64,000 nucleotides of DNA from NCBI RefSeq assembly GCF_016908395.1, contig NZ_JAFBDU010000001.1, forward strand, positions 1,302,001 through 1,366,000, given 5' to 3'. Source of the DNA: Metabacillus crassostreae (GTDB taxonomy: Bacteria; Bacillota; Bacilli; Bacillales; Bacillaceae). Shown here piece by piece: positions 58,453-64,000 of the stretch (positions are counted from its first letter, which is position 1; every line of letters begins with the position of its first letter). Position numbers and translations under genes: made by a program. The notes under the pieces were generated by a model that worked only from the letters and a program-made list of their open reading frames with translations, was not told the DNA's origin and ran no database searches.

Positions 58453-59364
58453 TTATACTACTTTACTGTTTAAGGCATTTTTCTTTCTGGAGGTGCTCGT
58501 ACTTAAATACACACCAGTAAATACAACAAATAAACCAATTACCATATTAGCGGAGATTTTCTCGCTAAGCAATAAATATCCCCATAGCATAGCTGTAATT
58601 GGCACGATATAGGTAACGAGGGAAGCAAATTCAGCACTCCCCTCTTTTACCATATAATAATAAAAGAGATAAGCTATACCAGAACCTAATACTCCGAGAC
58701 CAATAAGAGAAAATAATATGTCAGTTTTAAATGAGGGAAATATAACACCTTCATTACTCATCATCATTAAGAAAAAACTAATAATAGAAGATAAACCTAA
58801 TGTAAGAACAGAAACAACAACAATAGGCACATCCGCTAAATATCTTCTTGCTAGTTGTGCACCAAGCCCATAACAAAACGTTGCAAAAAGCATAGTGCCA
58901 GCACCTATAAAGTTTTCTTTTAAAAGACTATTAACATTTAAATTTAATAATAATAAAATCCCGACAAAGCCTGTAAATACACCTAACCATTGCCTAGAAC
59001 CCAAACGGACCTTAAAGAAAATAGCCCCAATTACAATTGTCCATATTGGTGTTGTAGCATTGATCACTGATGCAAAACTACTTGATATTTTTAATTCGCT
59101 CATTGCGATAAATCCAAACGGCAGTGTATTATTAAAAACTGCTACAAGCAACAAATAAAGCCATGGCAATCTTTTTTCACGTAATTTCCTTAATTCTTCT
59201 CTTTTAAATACTATTAACACAACACATAAAGTGATTGTCCCCAAAAAACATCTCCAAAACACAACACCCCATGGTCCTAACTCTTCTACTAATATTTTTA
59301 TAAATAAAAATGAAGCTCCCCAAATAATGCTAAGAATTACTAGCGAACTATATAACTTTCTCAA
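58453..59364 (-). CDS. EamA/DMT-family transporter
   Basis: 303 residues from a TTG behind AGGAGGAAA. Ten hydrophobic segments forming two EamA domains (about 5-140 and 150-290): WGASFLFIKILVEELGP in the first, and GLGVLGSGIAYLFYYYMVKEGSAEFAS in the second (in parts). Exporter of amino acids or metabolites by family; substrate unknown. 15 bases separate it from the HAD gene, so they may be cotranscribed. Confidence 0.88.
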   Translation of the reverse strand: MRKLYSSLVILSIIWGASFLFIKILVEELGPWGVVFWRCFLGTITLCVVLIVFKREELRKLREKRLPWLYLLLVAVFNNTLPFGFIAMSELKISSSFASVINATTPIWTIVIGAIFFKVRLGSRQWLGVFTGFVGILLLLNLNVNSLLKENFIGAGTMLFATFCYGLGAQLARRYLADVPIVVVSVLTLGLSSIISFFLMMMSNEGVIFPSFKTDILFSLIGLGVLGSGIAYLFYYYMVKEGSAEFASLVTYIVPITAMLWGYLLLSEKISANMVIGLFVVFTGVYLSTSTSRKKNALNSKVV

Positions 59365-59602
59365 CCTAATGTTTCCTCCTGATGATGTAATTTGTTTTTT
59401 CTGTGTAAACGATAAGCACAGTCTTAAAAATTTATTAATTTAAAGAGACAAATATTAAGCTAATTAAAAAAAAGAATAGTGTCAATCATTCACCATTATT
59501 TCCCACCATTAGTTATGTAAGACTTTAGCATGATTTACATATACTACTGTTGATAAATTTTAAAATGGACGGTTAATTTTATTATTTTTAGGAGGAATAT
59601 TT

Positions 59603-59674
59603 ATGTTGAAAAAAATTAGAAGATCATTAAAAAAACAATGGAAACATCTGTTAAAAAAGCGAACTATCGCTTAA
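59603..59674 (+). CDS. Possible 23-residue basic peptide
   Basis: ATG at 59603 behind a very good AGGAGGAAT, ending at 59674. The peptide has Lys/Arg at almost half its positions (MLKKIRRSLKKQWKHLLKK in its first 19) with hydrophobic residues spaced to give an amphipathic helix. No homologue known to me. Because AT-rich DNA easily yields short ORFs, the ribosome binding site is the main support. Confidence 0.45.
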   Translation: MLKKIRRSLKKQWKHLLKKRTIA

Positions 59675-59972
59675 TATAAGAAATAGTAACTTATTTACAT
59701 GGATAAATGGTACCATTAAATTATAGATCTCTTAATAAGTAACTGAAGTTACGTTATAATATATTAAGTTAAAAGGTAACCGGAGACACGTCATAAAGCG
59801 CTTTATCAAGAGGTATCAACTGATGTAATATTAAAGTTTTCACAAGCTAATTTAGCTTCAAACCCAAAAGTTAAACATTCACTTTTCTAGTCGAGGCTTG
59901 GCTTGTTTGTAAATATCGAATATAATAGAAAAAGTTAGTACAACATACGGAAGCTAAGGAGAGATTTGGTAA
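59675..59972. other. Leader region of rpoY-rnjA
   Basis: 298 bases. It includes GTAACT / AGTTAC, a 14-base palindrome ATAAAGCGCTTTAT (59796-59809), AAGCTAA / TTAGCTT, and the promoter at 59898-59926. The palindromes lie upstream of the promoter, so they may be an operator rather than mRNA structure. Confidence 0.5.
59898..59926 (+). promoter_or_regulatory. Sigma-A promoter of rpoY-rnjA
   Basis: TTGGCT (59898-59903), 17-base spacer, TATAAT (59921-59926). The predicted start is about 40 bases before rpoY. Confidence 0.75.
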
Positions 59973-60182
59973 ATGATTTTCAAGGTTTATTATCAAGAGA
60001 AAAAAACAGAGGTACCTGTTCGCGAACGAACAAATACTCTTTATATTGAAGCATCGACTGAAGGAGAAGTACGTTCTAAATTAAAGGACCGTCCTTATAA
60101 TATTGAATTTGTTACACCGCTAGATGGAGCATATTTAGAATATGAAAAGCAAAGTGAAAATTACAAAGTATTGGAGATTTGA
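59973..60182 (+). CDS. rpoY: RNA polymerase epsilon subunit
   Basis: 69 residues behind AAGGAGAGA. The sequence [20 protein letters not shown] and [21 protein letters not shown] is diagnostic of RpoY (DUF1447, YkzG). A small Firmicutes-specific subunit that binds RNA polymerase. Its stop lies 5 bases before the rnjA ATG, so the two are cotranscribed, as in B. subtilis. Confidence 0.95.
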   Translation: MIFKVYYQEKKTEVPVRERTNTLYIEASTEGEVRSKLKDRPYNIEFVTPLDGAYLEYEKQSENYKVLEI

Positions 60183-60187
60183 TGGGT

Positions 60188-61855
60188 ATGAAATTTGTTA
60201 AGAATGACCAAGTCGCTGTTTTCGCCTTAGGTGGACTCGGTGAGATTGGTAAAAACACGTACGGTGTACAATTTCAGGATGAAATCATCCTAATTGATGC
60301 AGGGATCAAATTCCCTGAAGATGAGTTGCTCGGTATTGATTATGTTATTCCAGATTACTCTTATTTAGTAAAAAATGAAGACAAAATTAAAGGTTTATTT
60401 ATTACGCACGGACACGAAGATCACATTGGTGGTATTCCATATTTACTTCGCCAAATAAACATACCTGTTTATGGTGGTAAACTTGCATTAGGTTTATTAA
60501 GAAACAAGCTAGAAGAGCATGGTCTTTTACGACAAACAAAATTAATTGAAATTCAAGAAGATGACATTATTAAATTCAGAAAAACTTCTGTCACTTTCTT
60601 TAGAACAACTCATAGTATCCCTGATTCATATGGGATTGTTGTGAAAACACCTCCAGGAAATATTGTACATACTGGTGACTTCAAATTCGATTTCACACCA
60701 GTTGGTGAACCTGCTAACTTAACAAAAATGGCTGAAATTGGTCGTGATGGTGTACTTTGTTTACTCTCGGACAGCACAAATAGTGAGATACCGAACTTCA
60801 CTATGTCTGAAAGACGTGTTGGAGACAGCATCCATGAAATCTTCCGTAAAGTTGATGGACGTATTATATTTGCAACCTTTGCATCTAATATTCATCGTTT
60901 ACAGCAGGTTGTTGAAGCCGCTGTAACATACGGTCGTAAAGTTGCAGTATTTGGAAGAAGTATGGAAGCAGCAATCAATATCGGACAAGAATTAGGATAT
61001 ATAAGTTGCCCTAAAGATACTTTTGTAGATGCTCACGAGATTAACCGTATGCCTGCACATAAAGTGACGATATTATGTACTGGAAGTCAAGGTGAACCTA
61101 TGGCAGCATTATCTCGTATTGCAAATGGAACTCACCGACAAATTCAAATTATCCCTGGTGACAATGTAGTATTTTCTTCTTCACCGATTCCAGGGAACAC
61201 ATTAAGTGTTAGCAAAACAATCAATCAGCTTTTTAGGGCTGGCGCTGAGGTAATACATGGTTCTTTAAGTGATATTCACACTTCTGGTCATGGTGGACAA
61301 GAAGAACAAAAACTTATGCTCCGTTTAATGAAGCCTAAATACTTTATGCCAATTCATGGAGAATATCGTATGCAGAAAATGCATGCAAGACATGCTGTTG
61401 ATTGTGGAGTAGAGGAAGAGAATTGCTTTATTATGGACAATGGAGAAGTATTAGCAATCGGTGATAAAGAAGTTGGAGTAGCAGGTAAAATCCCTTCAGG
61501 CTCTGTATACATTGATGGTAGCGGAATTGGCGATATCGGTAACATCGTTTTACGCGATCGTCGTATTTTATCTGAAGAAGGCCTGGTTATCGTTGTTGTA
61601 AGTATCAATATGAAAGACTTCAAAATATCTGCAGGTCCTGACATCATTTCTAGAGGATTTGTCTACATGAGAGAATCTGGTGATCTTATAAATGATGCTC
61701 AATCTCTTATATCGAAGCATTTGAATAAGATTATGGAGCGTAGAACAAGTCAATGGTCTGAAATTAAAAATGAGATTACTGACACACTTGCACCTTTCTT
61801 ATATGAAAAAACAAAACGCCGTCCAATGATTTTACCGATCATAATGGAGGTTTAA
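60188..61855 (+). CDS. rnjA: Ribonuclease J1
   Basis: 555 residues from the ATG at 60188 ([16 protein letters not shown]), with GGAG about 10 bases upstream inside rpoY; earlier TTG and ATG codons are less likely. Metallo-beta-lactamase signature [13 protein letters not shown], then GDFKFD, beta-CASP region ([25 protein letters not shown]) and [10 protein letters not shown]. 5'-3' exoribonuclease and endoribonuclease central to mRNA turnover. SR1P, also encoded here, is reported to help GapA bind it. Confidence 0.97.
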   Translation: MKFVKNDQVAVFALGGLGEIGKNTYGVQFQDEIILIDAGIKFPEDELLGIDYVIPDYSYLVKNEDKIKGLFITHGHEDHIGGIPYLLRQINIPVYGGKLALGLLRNKLEEHGLLRQTKLIEIQEDDIIKFRKTSVTFFRTTHSIPDSYGIVVKTPPGNIVHTGDFKFDFTPVGEPANLTKMAEIGRDGVLCLLSDSTNSEIPNFTMSERRVGDSIHEIFRKVDGRIIFATFASNIHRLQQVVEAAVTYGRKVAVFGRSMEAAINIGQELGYISCPKDTFVDAHEINRMPAHKVTILCTGSQGEPMAALSRIANGTHRQIQIIPGDNVVFSSSPIPGNTLSVSKTINQLFRAGAEVIHGSLSDIHTSGHGGQEEQKLMLRLMKPKYFMPIHGEYRMQKMHARHAVDCGVEEENCFIMDNGEVLAIGDKEVGVAGKIPSGSVYIDGSGIGDIGNIVLRDRRILSEEGLVIVVVSINMKDFKISAGPDIISRGFVYMRESGDLINDAQSLISKHLNKIMERRTSQWSEIKNEITDTLAPFLYEKTKRRPMILPIIMEV

Positions 61856-61863
61856 ATTACAGC

Positions 61864-61899
61864 AATAGGCCCCCCGAAACTTCAATCGGTGGGCCTATT
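61864..61899 (+). terminator. Terminator of rpoY-rnjA
   Basis: AATAGGCCC(C)CCGA / TCGGTGGGCCTATT, then TTTATC. Confidence 0.88.
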
Positions 61900-61968
61900 T
61901 TTATCTAGATAAACAATACAGCTGTTCAATATAAGTTTTCAAATTACAAACATGTCTTTCTTTACGAC

Positions 61969-62631
61969 TTAATCACCTAATAATCTCTTCTCAAACCTAT
62001 TAATATCAGTATCAGCACCAATAACAATTAAGATATCATTTTTTCTTATCATTTCGTTTGCTTGGGGAGAAACAATGATGTCTTTATCCCGTTTCATCGC
62101 CACGATGTTAATACCATATTGAGCACGGATATCTAAATCAATAATAGAATTTCCATCAAGGCGTTCATTAGCAACAATCTCTACAATACTATGCTCATCT
62201 GACAACTCCAAATAATCCAGAACATTATTTGAAATAATATTATGAGCAATTCTTTTACCCATATCTCTTTCTGGATGAACGATTCGGTCTGCACCAATTT
62301 TTGAGAGTACTTTCTCGTGATAATCATTTTGAGCTTTAACGGTAATATGCTTAACACCTAATTCCTTAAGCATTAAAGTAGTTAAGATACTCGCTTGAAT
62401 ATTATCACCAATAGCAACAATTACATGATCAAAATTCCGAATTCCTAAACTCTTTAACACAGTTTCATCAGTTGTATCACCAACAACAGCATGTGATGCT
62501 ACATTAGCAAATTCATTCACTTTATCTTCATCTGTATCAATTGCCATCACTTCCATGCCTTCTTCACTTAAAGCTCTACATATACTGCCGCCAAATCGAC
62601 CGAGCCCAATTACTGCAAATTCTTTTTTCAT
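61969..62631 (-). CDS. ktrC: Potassium uptake regulatory subunit KtrC (RCK domain)
   Basis: 220 residues behind GCGGAGGAA. The RCK N-domain has a Rossmann site VIGLGRFGGSICRALSEEG with acidic DTDEDK after it; the RCK C-domain is about 140-220. It binds ATP/ADP and c-di-AMP-sensitive regulation is known for KtrC. It gates the KtrD (or KtrB) K+ channel, encoded elsewhere. The location beside rnjA is as in B. subtilis. Confidence 0.94.
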   Translation of the reverse strand: MKKEFAVIGLGRFGGSICRALSEEGMEVMAIDTDEDKVNEFANVASHAVVGDTTDETVLKSLGIRNFDHVIVAIGDNIQASILTTLMLKELGVKHITVKAQNDYHEKVLSKIGADRIVHPERDMGKRIAHNIISNNVLDYLELSDEHSIVEIVANERLDGNSIIDLDIRAQYGINIVAMKRDKDIIVSPQANEMIRKNDILIVIGADTDINRFEKRLLGD

Positions 62632-63052
62632 ATCTATTCCTCCGCTAACTTAAAAAATATAATTCATACTTATAAACTATTTTCTATAACATTGTAACTA
62701 ATGGAGCTATTATGCAAAGAGACATTGTATGTAGCATAAAAGAAAAAGTTATTTATCTTCATGCTTTTTGACTACCTGTTTCACTATTATCTAATTTGAT
62801 TTTCTTTAATCATAAATAAATGAAAATCGAGTAATTTTAATGTTGATATAAAAATCCTACCACACACAATAGAAATTTTACAGTATTACGACAAATTATC
62901 TTTCCTTGGAGATAAGCTTAATAAAAACACATATCATGATACAACTGAAGTATGAATATGATAAGTGATTTTCACTTAATAAGAATATCACTAGATTAAA
63001 TTTTAATTATTTATGATAAAATATCATAATAGATTCAGTGGAGGATTTATTT
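62632..63052. other. Divergent gap ktrC / AbrB-type gene
   Basis: 421 very AT-rich bases. No c-di-AMP riboswitch-like structure, ORF or strong promoter seen. Confidence 0.45.
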
Positions 63053-64000
63053 ATGAAGAATAATATAGTTAATATTGTATCACCATACATAATAGGTATT
63101 GTAGGCGGTTTATTGTTTCACATTTGTCAGGCTCCACTAGCATGGATACTTGGACCAATGTGTAGTCTAATTGTCTTTAAATCTTTCCCCAAACACAAAA
63201 ATACATATTATCAACCTGCCTTTTTAAAGAATGGCTCTTTTATTATTTTAGGGATTTCTTTTGGACTATCATTTACAAAAGAAACTTTTTTAACAGTTGG
63301 TCCATATGCTCTGCCATTTTTATCAATTACGATTTTCTTAATATTGATTAGTATTATTAATGGCATTTTCATTAGTAAATTTGTTAACATTGATAGAAAT
63401 ACAAGTATATTAGCTTCCATACCTGGTGGTTTAACGGAAATGGTCGCTGCGAGTGAATCATTAAATGCAAATTCTTCTCTTGTTACCATCTTTCAAACTG
63501 TAAGATTATTAGCTGTCGTCTTCTTAGTGCCTTTTACAATTCTTCATTTATTTGAACCTAGTAATTTTTCAGAGCTAGTGAAAATAACCGAACATAACAC
63601 TAATCCACTTTCTTTTATATGGTTTATTTTAGCTGGTATTGTTGGCTGGTTATCGAGATTAAAATTGCCTGCAGCATATGTAATAGGTCCCCTCCTAACA
63701 ATTGCATTATTAAATGTATTAGGCATATCTTTACCAAGCTTTCATGAGATTTTTTTCATTTTTGCACAGCTTTCAATTGGAGTAAGCTTTGGATTGATGA
63801 TCTCATTAAATGATTTGAAAAAAGGTGGAAAATATTGTGGACTTTATTTAATAACAACAATGATCTTAATAGGAGCTAGCTTTGGGGCAGGTTTCCTTTT
63901 TTCAACGTTTACAAATCTCGAATTAGCAACAGCTATGTTATCATTTGCACCAGGAGGTCTAGTAGAAATGGTTCTCACAGCATCTACTATTGGTGCTGAT
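63053..64000 (+). CDS. AbrB-family membrane protein (3' end cut by window edge)
   Basis: 316 codons visible from the ATG at 63053, behind GTGGAGG; the frame is open at the window end. It is an internally duplicated membrane protein: both halves contain the pattern PGGLTEM (SIPGGLTEMVAASE) and APGGLVEMVLTAS, the mark of the AbrB/AmoA-like membrane family (a name unrelated to the transition-state regulator AbrB). About nine membrane segments so far. Suggested to be a transport or regulatory membrane protein; function not known. Confidence 0.88.
   Translation, partial: MKNNIVNIVSPYIIGIVGGLLFHICQAPLAWILGPMCSLIVFKSFPKHKNTYYQPAFLKNGSFIILGISFGLSFTKETFLTVGPYALPFLSITIFLILISIINGIFISKFVNIDRNTSILASIPGGLTEMVAASESLNANSSLVTIFQTVRLLAVVFLVPFTILHLFEPSNFSELVKITEHNTNPLSFIWFILAGIVGWLSRLKLPAAYVIGPLLTIALLNVLGISLPSFHEIFFIFAQLSIGVSFGLMISLNDLKKGGKYCGLYLITTMILIGASFGAGFLFSTFTNLELATAMLSFAPGGLVEMVLTASTIGAD

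Noticed and set aside
59395-59420. cre-like TGTAAACGATAAGCA upstream of the EamA transporter gene
   Set aside because: The 3' half of the site is off register, so the match is too weak to report as a CcpA site.
59800-59850. TTTATCAAGAGGTATC resembles the first bases of a SAM-I riboswitch
   Set aside because: The conserved GGAGGGACTGGCCC-type core, pseudoknot partner and terminator are missing, and the downstream genes are rpoY-rnjA.

Overview
The window is a stretch of conserved core chromosome from a low-GC, endospore-forming Bacillaceae bacterium. It is AT-rich, uses TTG, GTG and ATG starts behind strong GGAGG-type ribosome binding sites, and carries spore-linked genes (ylbJ, ylbD, an RsfA-type regulator, a YjcZ-type peptide). 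Gene order follows the Bacillus subtilis ylbP-ylbA / cta / ftsW / yla / ykt / speA / pdh / ykyA / def / rnjA / ktrC segment, read in the opposite direction. I cannot fix the species. I see no rRNA, tRNA, insertion sequence, prophage or CRISPR array.

Layout. 1-17.6 kb is the ylb block: acetyltransferase ylbP (cut by the window edge), ylbO, an enoyl-CoA hydratase-like gene, rpmF-ylbN, tmcAL (ylbM), ylbL-ylbK, ylbJ, coaD-rsmD, a structured intergenic RNA candidate, ylbG, ricF (ylbF), ylbE, ylbD, a thioesterase, a tiny Cys4 protein, ylbC, ylbA and a YtvI-like membrane protein. 18.6-27.2 kb is the cytochrome caa3 oxidase region: ctaM-like, ctaG, ctaF-E-D-C, ctaB, and the divergent ctaA. The 865-base ctaB-ctaA gap has three ResD-like boxes. 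27.3-41 kb holds ftsW, ylaN, ylaL, a PIN-PhoH gene, ylaJ, a PNPOx-like gene, ylaI with an overlapping membrane gene, ylaH, typA, ylaF, suhB, ykzI, yktB, yktA and a nitronate monooxygenase-like gene.

41-49.6 kb begins with speA and the SR1/SR1P dual-function RNA locus, which has a very good sigma-A promoter, a CcpA-type site and a 15-bp terminator stem. An accessory block follows: two related TPR-like genes, a polysaccharide deacetylase lipoprotein, a BCCT transporter and a small membrane protein; then slp. 49.7-56 kb is pdhA-pdhB-pdhC-pdhD with ykyA. 56.5-64 kb holds a YjcZ-type peptide, def, a HAD hydrolase, an EamA transporter, a 23-codon basic ORF, rpoY-rnjA, ktrC and an AbrB-type membrane protein cut by the window end.

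How it fits together. Central carbon and energy metabolism dominates: pyruvate dehydrogenase feeds the TCA cycle, heme A synthesis (ctaB, ctaA) supplies caa3 oxidase, and SR1P links to glycolytic GapA. RNA metabolism is also well represented (RNase J1, RicF, RsmD, TmcAL). Most of the window is ordinary. The parts worth a second look are the structured RNA at about 10.0-10.2 kb, SR1/SR1P, the apparent ATT start of ylbC, the repeat-built TPR-like pair, the structured pdhB-pdhC spacer, an 82-base hairpin after ylaJ, and three short ORFs easy to miss in automatic annotation. I found no clearly new multi-gene system.
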